From Rhizobium sp. SG_E_25_P2 (GTDB lineage: Bacteria > Pseudomonadota > Alphaproteobacteria > Rhizobiales > Rhizobiaceae): a stretch of 64,000 bases of DNA. The notes under the pieces were generated by a model. That model made no database searches, was not told the DNA's origin, and was given only the letters and a program-made list of their open reading frames with translations. Location of the stretch: contig NZ_JARXVM010000004.1 of assembly GCF_029892285.1 (NCBI RefSeq), forward strand, positions 62,001 to 126,000, in the 5' to 3' direction. Made by a program: the position numbers and the translations under genes. Each line of letters starts with the position of its first letter. Positions within the stretch are counted from its first letter, which is position 1. Shown here piece after piece: positions 17,850 to 25,961 of this stretch.

Positions 17850-18443
17850 TCACAGCAGCAGACTCGCGGCCGTAACGACGCTTTGGGCGATGTCCGCCAG
17901 CTTTTTCTTCTCGTTCATGGCCGTCTGCCGAAGCAGCGCGAAAGCCTCTTCTTCACCGAGTCCGCGCATTTTCATGAGGATGCCCTTGGCGCGTTCAATG
18001 ACTTTGCGCTCTTCGAGCGCATTGCGCGCCTCCGCCAGTTCTCGCTGCAGGCGGCTGAACGCGTTGAACCGGCTCACCGCCATGTCGAGGATCGGCTTGA
18101 TCCGCTCTTTCTTCAATCCGTCGACCACATAGGCGGACACGCCGGCATCGACGGCCGCCTCGATGGCGGCGGAATCGGATCTGTCGACGAACATGGCGAT
18201 CGGCCGGGACACCGAACGGCTGAGTTGAAACATGTGCTCCATCATATCCCGGTTGGGGTTTTCGATGTCGATGATGATCACATCCGGATCCAGCGTCTCG
18301 ATCAGTCGCGCGACGCCCTGCATCTCGTGGATCACCCGCACATTGAGATGGCCGGCCTCGTTGAGTCCTTCCTCGATGATCGAGGCGCGGATCGCATTTT
18401 CATCGATGACCAGCACGGTCAGATCGGTGGCAAGCTTCGCCAT
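17850..18443 (-). CDS. nasT: ANTAR-domain antitermination regulator NasT
   Basis: RNA-binding regulator of nitrate assimilation, 197 residues. The N-terminal two-thirds is a receiver-like domain (TVLVIDENAIRASII, Asp59 in VIIIDIEN at the phospho-acceptor position). A coiled-coil linker (FSRLQRELAEARNALEERK) leads into the C-terminal ANTAR domain (VIERAKGILMKMRGLGEEEAFALLRQTAMNEKKKLADIA). Together with NasS it should control readthrough of the nrt-nir leader, where a matching hexaloop is present. The start lies two bases after the stop of the small membrane protein gene and has only a weak ribosome site, suggesting translational coupling. Confidence 0.92.
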   Translation of the reverse strand: MAKLATDLTVLVIDENAIRASIIEEGLNEAGHLNVRVIHEMQGVARLIETLDPDVIIIDIENPNRDMMEHMFQLSRSVSRPIAMFVDRSDSAAIEAAVDAGVSAYVVDGLKKERIKPILDMAVSRFNAFSRLQRELAEARNALEERKVIERAKGILMKMRGLGEEEAFALLRQTAMNEKKKLADIAQSVVTAASLLL

Positions 18444-18445
18444 GA

Positions 18446-18748
18446 TCAGCGGGTTGCCCCGGCGAGATAAGCGGCGAAGGGCGCGCTCGCGGCTGACAAG
18501 GCGGCGGTCGAAGAACGCAATCTGCCGACGAGGCAGGCGACGGCTGTGCTGATAACGATCGCGATCACGCCCGTTGCGAGATCGGTTTTGGCGACGATCA
18601 GGGAAATCAAGGTCAGAAACAGGCTGCAGGCGACCGTCGCCCTGGCAAGGCTTGCGCGTGAGGACGAAACGCCGGGCGACCAGGTCGCGACGACGTGCGC
18701 CCAACACAATCCGGTCACGATGCAGAGGATGGGCGTGAAGTCTGCCAA
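18446..18748 (-). CDS. Small hydrophobic membrane protein of unknown function, first gene of the nasTS operon
   Basis: I do not recognise this 100-residue protein. It begins with TTG at 18748, chosen because GGGAG lies six bases upstream and a sigma-54-type promoter ends 22 bases before that. Three hydrophobic stretches are visible: FTPILCIVTGLCWAHVVATW, ATVACSLFLTLISLIVAK and DLATGVIAIVISTAVACLVG, so it is probably an inner-membrane protein with its tail in the cytoplasm. Its stop is two bases from the nasT start. A role in nitrate sensing or transport is only suggested by position. Confidence 0.6.
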   Translation of the reverse strand: MADFTPILCIVTGLCWAHVVATWSPGVSSSRASLARATVACSLFLTLISLIVAKTDLATGVIAIVISTAVACLVGRLRSSTAALSAASAPFAAYLAGATR

Positions 18749-18780
18749 TGCGATCTCCCTATAGATATGCCTTGGTTTTA

Positions 18781-18796
18781 AGCAATTTTCACGCCA
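18781..18796 (-). promoter_or_regulatory. Sigma-54-type promoter of the nasTS operon
   Basis: The minus strand reads TGGCGTGAAAATTGCT, one mismatch from the consensus TGGCAYRN4TTGCW and with the invariant GG and GC in register. Transcription would start near 18770, 22 bases before the TTG start of the membrane protein gene. In the remaining gap 18797-19058 I see no gene, clear NtrC site or strong hairpin. Confidence 0.55.
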
Positions 18797-19058
18797 GATC
18801 TCCGGCGCAGATGTTGCGATGGAGTAAGACTTATCGACTTTTCTGCTTTCCGTCTCAGAACAAAACGCCCGTCTATCGTCGGGTCCCGGTATCCGACGCC
18901 GGGGAAGATGCTCTGCGGCCATGATCTTGCACTCCCGACCGTGAGCGCTGAAGGGCCATAGGGTTCAGCCGGCATGCTCCCCTGTGACAGCGATGTCCAG
19001 CGGACACCGGCAAAACCCCGGGTCGTTTTCTGCATTGAAGGAGAAGGGCAGGCGCCGT

Positions 19059-20084
19059 TCAGATGTTTTCCTTGAGCAGCACTTCGATCCGGATTTTTTC
19101 CTGCGAGGCGATCGGTTCTCGCTGTTCGAGCCGCGCCCGCATGATGCGGATCGCGCTGCGCACGGCGTGGCCGGGGTCTTGGGCGATGATGGCGTCGATG
19201 CGCTCGTCCTTCAGCGCCTCTTCGCTGAACGGTGTCCGCTCATGCACGACAATGGTCAGCCGTTGGGGATCGATATGCTGCTCCACCGCGGCGACCGGGG
19301 CGCGAGCCTCCGAACTCAGCACATAAACGGCGCGCACATCCTGATGATGTTCGAGCACCCGGCGGATCACCTGGCGCGCGCGTTTTTCGTCGCCATATGT
19401 TTCGAGCGAGGGCAGGGGACAGAGATGCGGGAAGCGGCTGTTGAGGATGCTGTCAAAGCCGCGACGCCGTTCGATGCTGTCCTGCGCCATCATGGTTTCG
19501 GCCACGACCATGATCTTGCCGGGCTTGTCGCCGAGAAAGCGTCCGATGATCTTGCCTGCGGTTGCGCCGGCGGCATGGTTGTTGACCCCGACGAAATCGG
19601 CGTCATCCAGTTTCTCCTGACCTGACAGGAATTGCACCACCTTGACGCCGCGTTCGATCAGCCGCGCCATCGCGTCGCGCGCCTGGGGCGATTCCGGCGC
19701 CATGATGGCGACGCCGTCGAGGAGGTCGGGGGAGAGTCCGGAGAGATAGTTCGCCAGCGCATGCGGATCGCCGACCGGAACCTGGGCGACATCGATATCG
19801 GTCAGATCGGCGCGGAGCGCGTCGCGGGCCTCTTCGACCTGACTGAGAAGCTCGCGGAGATACTGGTCGCCCGCGATCGGCAGCACGAACCGGAAACGAT
19901 AGACCCGATTGCGCGCCAGATTGACGGCGGCCGGATTGCGGATGAATCCGATCCGCTCGATCGCCTCATTGACCTTGCGCGCCGCCTTTTCGCTGACATT
20001 CGGCCGGTCATTGAGCACGCGATCCACCGTCGCGAGGCTGACGCCCGCGGCTTCGGCGAGATCTTTGGCGGTGGGTCTCATCAT
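19059..20084 (-). CDS. LacI-family transcriptional regulator of the divergent ABC/DhaKL operon
   Basis: A 341-residue repressor with an N-terminal helix-turn-helix (residues 4-26, AKDLAEAAGVSLATVDRVLNDRP), hinge, and a periplasmic-binding-protein-like effector domain (from about residue 66). The VDRVLNDR variant and effector domain resemble LacI members that sense pentoses or polyols. ATG codons occur at 20084 and 20081; neither has a strong ribosome site. The gene diverges from the ABC operon across a 275-base spacer with two identical 18-bp palindromes, so local repression released by the transported sugar is likely. Confidence 0.88.
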   Translation of the reverse strand: MMRPTAKDLAEAAGVSLATVDRVLNDRPNVSEKAARKVNEAIERIGFIRNPAAVNLARNRVYRFRFVLPIAGDQYLRELLSQVEEARDALRADLTDIDVAQVPVGDPHALANYLSGLSPDLLDGVAIMAPESPQARDAMARLIERGVKVVQFLSGQEKLDDADFVGVNNHAAGATAGKIIGRFLGDKPGKIMVVAETMMAQDSIERRRGFDSILNSRFPHLCPLPSLETYGDEKRARQVIRRVLEHHQDVRAVYVLSSEARAPVAAVEQHIDPQRLTIVVHERTPFSEEALKDERIDAIIAQDPGHAVRSAIRIMRARLEQREPIASQEKIRIEVLLKENI

Positions 20085-20152
20085 GGCATATGCAGTTCAC
20101 TAGGGTCTTTGGAAAAAGACTTTTCCAACAATTTCAAGCGAAAAGCAACAAA

Positions 20153-20200
20153 TTGAGGTGCGCACCTCAAAATTAACTTGCCTTGAGGTGCGCACCTCAA
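20153..20200. promoter_or_regulatory. Twin operators for the divergent LacI-type regulator
   Basis: The 18-bp perfect palindrome TTGAGGTGCGCACCTCAA occurs at 20153-20170 and again at 20183-20200. The centres are 30 bp apart, about three helical turns, which suits cooperative binding on one face. A possible promoter (TTGCCT at 20178, TATAGA at 20202, 18-base spacing) overlaps the second copy, which would make binding repressive for the plus-strand operon. The rest of 20085-20359 has no gene. Confidence 0.75.
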
Positions 20201-20359
20201 TTATAGACTCCGATCAGGAGATGACGATGCACGGCAGGCGCGGAAACCGCGTCCAGGCTTTGGAGGAGGCCGCCGGATCGCGCATGTCCAGAGGTCGCCG
20301 CCTCGAGGGGCGGCATTTCTCCCGATGGAGGTCGGGAGCCATTGAGGGAGGAGAAGGTC

Positions 20360-21694
20360 ATGACATCGGCATTCATGAAATCCACTGTTGCCGCCGGCGC
20401 GCTCATCGCCGCCAGCCTGACGGGAACGACGGCCGCCAAGGCGGACGAACTGACGCTCTGCTGGGCGGCCTGGGATCCGGCCAATGCGCTGGTGGAGCTG
20501 AGCAAGGATTTCGAGGCGAAATCCGGCCACAAGATGAAGTTCGAATTCGTGCCATGGCCGAATTTCGCCGACCGCATGCTCAATGAGCTCAATTCCGGCG
20601 GCAAACTCTGCGACCTGATGATCGGCGACAGCCAGTGGATCGGCGGCGCGGCCGAGAATGGTCAATATGTGAAGCTCAACGATTTCTTCGACAAGGAAGG
20701 AATCAAGATGGAGAATTTCATTCCCGCCACCGTGGTCGGCTATGCCGAATGGCCGAAGAACACGCCCAACTACTGGGCGCTGCCGGCCTTTGGCGACGTG
20801 GTGGGTTGGACCTATCGCAAGGACTGGTTCTCACGTCCTGAACTGCGCGACGAGTTCAAGAAGAAGTATGGCCGCGACCTCGAAGTACCCAGGACATTCG
20901 CCGAACTGAAGGACATCGCCGAATTCTTCCAGAAGCGCGAGATCGACGGCAAAACCGTCTATGGCGCCGCGATCTATACCGAACGCGGCTCTGAAGGCAT
21001 CACCATGGGCGCGATGGATGTGCTCTACAGTTTCGGCTTCGAATATCAGAATCCGCAAAAGCCCTATGAGATGGAAGGCTTCGTCAATTCACCGCAGGCG
21101 ATCGCCGGCCTCGAATATTACAAGTCGCTCTATGATTGCTGCACGCCGCCGGGCTCCTCCGACGCCTATATGTCGGAAAATATCGACGCCTATAAATCCG
21201 GGCAGGTGGCGTTGCAAATGAACTTCGCCTTCATCTGGCCGGGCATCAACGCCGACCCGAATGTCGGCGGCGACAAGTCCGGTTATTTCCCGAACCCCGC
21301 CGGCCCCGACGGCAAGCAGTTCGCCCAGTTGGGCGGCCAGGGCATTTCGGTGGTCGCGGCGTCGAGCAAGCAGCAGGCGGCGCTCGACTACATCAAGTGG
21401 TTCGCTCAATCGGAAATCCAGCAGAAATGGTGGTCGCTCGGCGGCTATTCCGCCCTGCGCTCGGTGGTCGAGGATCCGTCTTTCGCCACCAGCCAGCCTT
21501 ACGCGCAGACCTTCCTCGATTCCATGGCGATCGTGAAGGATTTCTGGGCCGAGCCCTCCTACGCCTCGCTGCTGCAGGCGTCGCAGAAACGTTTCCACGA
21601 CTATGCGATCGCAGGCCAGGGTACGGCCAAGGAAGCGCTTGACGGCCTGGTCAAGGATTGGACCGAAGTCTTCGAGGACGAAGGCAAGCTCTGA
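20360..21694 (+). CDS. Extracellular solute-binding protein family 1, sugar/polyol ABC transporter
   Basis: Periplasmic receptor of 444 residues. A Sec signal peptide is seen in the first 31 residues (FMKSTVAAGALIAASLTGTTAAKADE), with likely cleavage after AKA. The frame can be read from a TTG at 20342, but the ATG at 20360 has GGAGGAG six bases upstream. It leads an operon of two permeases, a small membrane protein, two ATPases and a DhaK-DhaL kinase under the twin operators. The ligand is not evident; the kinase suggests a ketone-type triose or tetrose, or a polyol that yields one. Confidence 0.9.
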   Translation: MTSAFMKSTVAAGALIAASLTGTTAAKADELTLCWAAWDPANALVELSKDFEAKSGHKMKFEFVPWPNFADRMLNELNSGGKLCDLMIGDSQWIGGAAENGQYVKLNDFFDKEGIKMENFIPATVVGYAEWPKNTPNYWALPAFGDVVGWTYRKDWFSRPELRDEFKKKYGRDLEVPRTFAELKDIAEFFQKREIDGKTVYGAAIYTERGSEGITMGAMDVLYSFGFEYQNPQKPYEMEGFVNSPQAIAGLEYYKSLYDCCTPPGSSDAYMSENIDAYKSGQVALQMNFAFIWPGINADPNVGGDKSGYFPNPAGPDGKQFAQLGGQGISVVAASSKQQAALDYIKWFAQSEIQQKWWSLGGYSALRSVVEDPSFATSQPYAQTFLDSMAIVKDFWAEPSYASLLQASQKRFHDYAIAGQGTAKEALDGLVKDWTEVFEDEGKL

Positions 21695-21723
21695 TCTCTC
21701 CCGGATCGCTCAGGCGGTCCCCA

Positions 21724-21748
21724 GCGGAGCCGACATTGTCGGCTCCGC
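21724..21748 (+). other. Intercistronic hairpin after the solute-binding protein gene
   Basis: An 11-bp perfect stem (GCGGAGCCGAC / GTCGGCTCCGC) with a 3-base loop lies 30 bases after the binding-protein stop. The following bases (ACCGAACAGCC) are not a T-run, so partial termination or mRNA protection is more likely than full termination. Confidence 0.55.
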
Positions 21749-21790
21749 ACCGAACAGCCATTGATGTCAGTCTTCAGAACAGGTGCAGCC

Positions 21791-22738
21791 ATGTCCGATC
21801 GCGCCATCGATCGCCTCGCGCGCGTTACGCCGCCCGGGGTTTCCAGTCGGGTCCGAGGCATGTCCGATCGCGCCATCGCCTGGATCTTCGTGACGCCCAC
21901 GATCCTCTTGCTGCTCGCGGTCAATATCTTCCCGCTCATCTGGACAATCAGGCTGAGCTTCACCAACTTCCGCGTCAACCGCCCCAATGAAGCGCCGACT
22001 TTCGTTGGCCTCAAGAATTATGAGCGCATCCTCACCGACAGCGACATCTGGCAGACGATGCAGGCCACCGCGCATTTCCTGTTCTGGACCATTGCCCTGC
22101 AAGTGCTGATCGGCTTTTCGCTGGCCTATCTGATCAACAAGAAGTTTCGCGGCAACGATCTCTGGACCACGATCATCGTGCTGCCGATGATGCTGAGCCC
22201 GGCGGTGGTCGGCAATTTCTGGACCTTTCTCTACCAGCCGCAGATCGGCCTGTTCAATTATGTCGTCGGCTTCTTCACCGGGCTTGACCCGTCGAGCTTC
22301 ACCATGATCGGCGATGTTTCGCTCGCCCCCTGGTCGATCGTCATCGTCGACACCTGGATGTGGACGCCTTTCGTGATGCTGATCTGCCTGGCGGGGTTGC
22401 GCTCCATTCCCGACAGCATCTATGAGGCGGCCGAATGCGATCGAGCCAGCAAATGGCGGCAGTTCTGGACGATCACCATTCCGCTGGTGCTGCCCTTCCT
22501 GATGCTGGCGATCCTGTTTCGCGGCATCGAGAATTTCAAGATGTTCGACCTCGTCGTGCAACTGACCGGCGGCGGCCCGGGCTCGATCACCGAACTCACC
22601 TCGATCAATCTCAAGCGCGAGGCGTTTGAGAAATGGCGCACCGGCTACGCCTCGGCCTATGCGGTGATCCTGTTCGTAACGGTGTTCGGCCTCGCCTCGA
22701 TCTATGTGAAGGCGCTCAACAAGGTGAAAGAACGATGA
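21791..22738 (+). CDS. Sugar ABC transporter permease, CUT1 (MalF type)
   Basis: Inner-membrane permease of 315 residues with about six helices; the first is WIFVTPTILLLLAVNIFPLIW. The docking loop is IPDSIYEAAECDRASKWRQFWTI. Two candidate starts exist, ATG 21791 and ATG 21860, and both open with the same 18 bases encoding MSDRAI. Each has an AGG/GAGG upstream. I chose the first because its spacing is better, but the second would remove a 23-residue extension. Its stop overlaps the next permease start by four bases. Confidence 0.88.
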   Translation: MSDRAIDRLARVTPPGVSSRVRGMSDRAIAWIFVTPTILLLLAVNIFPLIWTIRLSFTNFRVNRPNEAPTFVGLKNYERILTDSDIWQTMQATAHFLFWTIALQVLIGFSLAYLINKKFRGNDLWTTIIVLPMMLSPAVVGNFWTFLYQPQIGLFNYVVGFFTGLDPSSFTMIGDVSLAPWSIVIVDTWMWTPFVMLICLAGLRSIPDSIYEAAECDRASKWRQFWTITIPLVLPFLMLAILFRGIENFKMFDLVVQLTGGGPGSITELTSINLKREAFEKWRTGYASAYAVILFVTVFGLASIYVKALNKVKER

Positions 22739-23676
22739 GCAGCTATTCCGTCACCGAACCCTCGCTTCGGCAAAAATGGGTGGCCGGCGCCTTGGTGATC
22801 TTCTACGCGGTCGTCACCATCATGCCGCTCGTCTGGATCATCGCCACCGGCTTCAAGACGCCGTCCGACGCCATCGCTTATCCGCCCAAGGTATTGTTCA
22901 CGCCGACGCTCGAAGGCTACGTCAATCTCTTCACCACCCGCACGCGGGTCTCGGAAGAGGATCTCAAGGCGCTGGGCGAGCCGAAGACCTGGTATGAGGC
23001 GCTGGTGCGCAAGGATGGTCTGGTGATCGCGGGTCCCTCGCGCTACGGCGAGCGCTTCTACAATTCGGTGGTGATCGGCTTTGGCTCGACGCTGCTGTGC
23101 ATCGTGCTGGGCACGGCCGCCGCCTATGCCTTTTCCCGCTTCAAAGTGCCGCTCAAGGATGATCTCCTGTTCTTCATCCTGTCGACGCGCATGATGCCGC
23201 CGATCGCCGTGGCGATCCCGATCTTCCTGATGTTCCGCTCGCTGGGGCTCAGCGACACCCATGCCGGGCTGATCCTGCTCTACACCGCCGTCAACCTGTC
23301 GCTGTCGGTCTGGCTGCTCAAGGGCTTCATCGACGAAATCCCGATCGAATATGAAGAGGCGGCGCTGATCGACGGCTACACCCGCTTCCAGGCCTTCTAC
23401 AAGGTCGTGCTGCCGCAGGCGGTGACCGGCATCGCCTCGACCGCGATCTTCTGCCTGATCTTCGCCTGGAACGAATACGCCTTCGCGGTGCTACTGACGT
23501 CTGGCACGGCGCAGACAGCGCCGCCTTTCATCCCTACCATCATCGGCGTCAGCGGCCAGGATTGGCCGGCGGTCGCGGCGGGAGCGACATTGTTCCTCGT
23601 GCCGGTCGTGGTCTTCACCATTCTGCTACGCAAGCATCTGCTGCGCGGCATCACATTCGGGGCGGTGAGAAAATGA
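22735..23676 (+). CDS. Sugar ABC transporter permease, CUT1 (MalG type)
   Basis: Second inner-membrane permease, 313 residues. It opens with one helix (VAGALVIFYAVVTIMPLVWIIATG), has an unusually long periplasmic loop (about residues 55-105, including FTTRTRVSEEDLKALGEPKTWYEALVRKDG), and carries the EAA-like loop IPIEYEEAALIDGYTRFQAF. Starts and stops overlap its neighbours by four bases on each side, so the whole block is translated as a unit. Confidence 0.92.
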   Translation: MSSYSVTEPSLRQKWVAGALVIFYAVVTIMPLVWIIATGFKTPSDAIAYPPKVLFTPTLEGYVNLFTTRTRVSEEDLKALGEPKTWYEALVRKDGLVIAGPSRYGERFYNSVVIGFGSTLLCIVLGTAAAYAFSRFKVPLKDDLLFFILSTRMMPPIAVAIPIFLMFRSLGLSDTHAGLILLYTAVNLSLSVWLLKGFIDEIPIEYEEAALIDGYTRFQAFYKVVLPQAVTGIASTAIFCLIFAWNEYAFAVLLTSGTAQTAPPFIPTIIGVSGQDWPAVAAGATLFLVPVVVFTILLRKHLLRGITFGAVRK

Positions 23677-23861
23677 GCCGGTTTCTAACGGGACTGCGCC
23701 GCTTCAGGCGCAATGAATGGGAGTTGCTCGCGTCCACCCTCATCGCGCTTGGCGTGCTGATGATGATGCAGCCCTTCGCCATGGCGCTCTACAGCTATTC
23801 CTTCCTGGTGACGCTGGTGGGAACTGTGATGTTCGTTATCGTCAGTCATTTTCCGGAGTAG
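23673..23861 (+). CDS. Very small membrane protein within the ABC transporter operon
   Basis: A 62-residue protein whose ATG overlaps the upstream permease stop (ATGA) and whose stop is three bases before the first ATPase gene, so it is very likely translated. It has a basic N-terminus (RFLTGLRRFRRNEWE) and two hydrophobic stretches (LLASTLIALGVLMMMQPFAMAL and FLVTLVGTVMFVIVS), hence two probable membrane helices with both ends in the cytoplasm. I do not recognise the family. Small two-helix proteins also occur in other rhizobial polyol ABC operons such as the glycerol operon, so an accessory role is plausible but unproven. Confidence 0.7.
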   Translation: MSRFLTGLRRFRRNEWELLASTLIALGVLMMMQPFAMALYSYSFLVTLVGTVMFVIVSHFPE

Positions 23862-23864
23862 AAC

Positions 23865-24962
23865 ATGGCGCAGATCAGAATCGACAGGCTGCGCAAGGAG
23901 TTCGGAAGCTTCACGGCGGTGCAGTCTTCGAGCTTCACCATTGAGGATGGCGAATTCTTCATGCTGCTCGGCCCCTCCGGCTGCGGCAAGACCACGACGC
24001 TTCGCATGATGGCGGGGCTCGAACTGCCGAGCAGCGGTGAAATCTTCATCGATGGTGACGAAGTCGGCATGAAACGGGCCAGCCAGCGCGACATCGCTTT
24101 CGTCTTCCAGATGTTCGCGCTTTATCCGCATATGAATGTCCGCCGCAACATCGCCTATCCGCTGTTGAGCCAGGGCGTGCCCAAACCCGAGGTCAAGACG
24201 CGGGTCGAAGACGTCGCGCGTATCCTGAGGATCGAATCCATCCTCGATAAGCCGGTCGGAGGCCTGTCGGGCGGCGACCGCCAGCGCGTTGCGCTCGGCC
24301 GCGCCATCGTCCGCCGCCCCAAGGCCTTCTTCATGGATGAACCGCTCGGCGCGCTCGACGCGGAATTCCGCGAACATATGGCGGAGGAGTTGCGCGCGCT
24401 GCATGACCGGATCGGCGCCACCACTGTCTATGTCACCCATGATCAGCTGGAAGCCATGCAGATGGGCGACAAGATCGCGGTGATGAACCATGGCGTCGTT
24501 GAACAACTGGGCCCGCCGCAGCAGATCTATGACTGGCCGGCGACGCGCTTCGTCGCCGACTTCATCGGGTCGCCGCCGATGAATTTCCTTGAATTCCAGG
24601 GCATGATCGGCATCGGCGGCGATCACGTGCATCTCGATGGCCAGAGGATTGCCGTGCCCAAATCGCGGCAAGGGGCCGAGGGCGCGCTGACATTAGGCGT
24701 TCGCCCCGAACATATCCGGCTTTCCGACGCTTCCCCCTATCGCGCCCGGATCGAGGCGACGGAATATCTGGGAACCACCCAGATCGTGCGCCTCGCCACC
24801 GCCAATGGGCCGATCAAGGCGCGGATTTCCTCATCCGAGATTGTCCGGACCGGCGAGACGGTCGGCCTCGACTTCGACAGCCGCACGGTGACCCTGTTCG
24901 CCGGCGAGCGCGGCCGCGCTCTGGTGTCCGAAGCCAATGAAGGAGTGCTCGTCCATGGCTGA
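23865..24962 (+). CDS. Sugar ABC transporter ATP-binding protein 1, CUT1
   Basis: ATPase of 365 residues with Walker A GPSGCGKTT, Q-loop VFQMFALYPHMNVRRNIAYP, signature LSGGDRQRVALGRA, Walker B AFFMDEPLGALD and switch YVTHDQLEAMQMG. A TOBE-like regulatory domain fills residues 240-365. The signature carries Asp in place of the usual Gln (SGGDRQ). It overlaps the second ATPase gene by eight bases. Two different ATPases in one operon suggest a heterodimeric motor. Confidence 0.93.
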   Translation: MAQIRIDRLRKEFGSFTAVQSSSFTIEDGEFFMLLGPSGCGKTTTLRMMAGLELPSSGEIFIDGDEVGMKRASQRDIAFVFQMFALYPHMNVRRNIAYPLLSQGVPKPEVKTRVEDVARILRIESILDKPVGGLSGGDRQRVALGRAIVRRPKAFFMDEPLGALDAEFREHMAEELRALHDRIGATTVYVTHDQLEAMQMGDKIAVMNHGVVEQLGPPQQIYDWPATRFVADFIGSPPMNFLEFQGMIGIGGDHVHLDGQRIAVPKSRQGAEGALTLGVRPEHIRLSDASPYRARIEATEYLGTTQIVRLATANGPIKARISSSEIVRTGETVGLDFDSRTVTLFAGERGRALVSEANEGVLVHG

Positions 24963-25950
24963 GGTGGTGTTGCAATCGATCAGCAAGAGCTTTTCCGGCC
25001 ATCAGGCGCTGGACGACGTCTCCATGACCGTGGCGGATGGCTCCTTCGTCGTCCTGCTCGGCCCCACCGGCGCCGGCAAGACCACGACGTTGCGCATCAT
25101 ATCGGGACTGGAAGAACCCGAGAGTGGCGATGTGCGGATCGGCGGCCGCTCGATGAAGGGTCTTTCGCCCGCCGAGCGCAATGTCGCGATGGTCTTCCAG
25201 CAATATTCGCTCTATCCGCATCTGACGGTGCGGGAAAACCTCGCTTTTCCGCTGCGCTCGCCGCTTTTGAAAACGCCGGCCGCCGAAATCGAGCGCAAAG
25301 TGGCTGCTGTGGCCGAGACGCTGCGCATCTCGCACAAACTTGACAACAAGGCGACCGCGCTTTCCGGCGGGGAAATGCAGCGGGTTTCGATAGGCCGGGC
25401 GCTGGTGCGCAATCCGCAGATCTATCTGATGGATGAGCCGCTGAGTTCGCTGGACGCGAAACTGCGCGCCGATCTCCGCGTCGAACTGAAGAGCATTCAG
25501 GCCAATTCCGGCGCGACGCTGCTTTATGTCACCCATGATCAGGTTGAGGCCATGACCATGGCGACGCATGTCGGCGTTCTCGATCATGGTCGACTGGTGC
25601 AGTTCGGTCCGCCGCGCGAGGTCTATGAGCAGCCGGTGAGCCTGTACGCCGCAGCTAGGCTGGGCCAGCCGCGCATCAACATTATGCCCGCAGATCTCTT
25701 CCCGTCCATGCCGGCCCGCGCTGTTCATATCGGGCTCAGGCCTGAGCATATCAGGCTCGGGCAGGGGGAGGAGGGGCTTGTCAACCGGGTCGAACGGCTC
25801 GGCGACCAGACGCGTTTGCATCTTTCCTTCCGGGGGCAGAGCATCGTAACAGTCGTCGAACCACATACCGCCTTGCGGAGCGGCGATCTTGTCAAGATCG
25901 AGCCCATCGCCCCGCTCTATTTCGACGCCGACGGCGCGCGACTGATTTAA
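24955..25950 (+). CDS. Sugar ABC transporter ATP-binding protein 2, CUT1
   Basis: Second ATPase, 331 residues, with Walker A GPTGAGKTT, Q-loop VFQQYSLYPHLTVRENLAFP, signature LSGGEMQRVSIGRA, Walker B IYLMDEPLSSLD and YVTHDQVEAMTMA. The C-terminal regulatory domain is shorter than in its partner. The ATG at 24955 has AGGAG nine bases upstream and lies inside the 3' end of the first ATPase gene. It should form the other half of the motor for the two permeases upstream. Confidence 0.92.
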   Translation: MAEVVLQSISKSFSGHQALDDVSMTVADGSFVVLLGPTGAGKTTTLRIISGLEEPESGDVRIGGRSMKGLSPAERNVAMVFQQYSLYPHLTVRENLAFPLRSPLLKTPAAEIERKVAAVAETLRISHKLDNKATALSGGEMQRVSIGRALVRNPQIYLMDEPLSSLDAKLRADLRVELKSIQANSGATLLYVTHDQVEAMTMATHVGVLDHGRLVQFGPPREVYEQPVSLYAAARLGQPRINIMPADLFPSMPARAVHIGLRPEHIRLGQGEEGLVNRVERLGDQTRLHLSFRGQSIVTVVEPHTALRSGDLVKIEPIAPLYFDADGARLI

Positions 25951-25961
25951 GGGAGGACCTC

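Noticed and set aside
18778-19035. 85-codon minus-strand frame in the gap upstream of the nasTS operon
   Set aside because: It overlaps the sigma-54-type promoter, has no good ribosome site and no hydrophobic or domain pattern.
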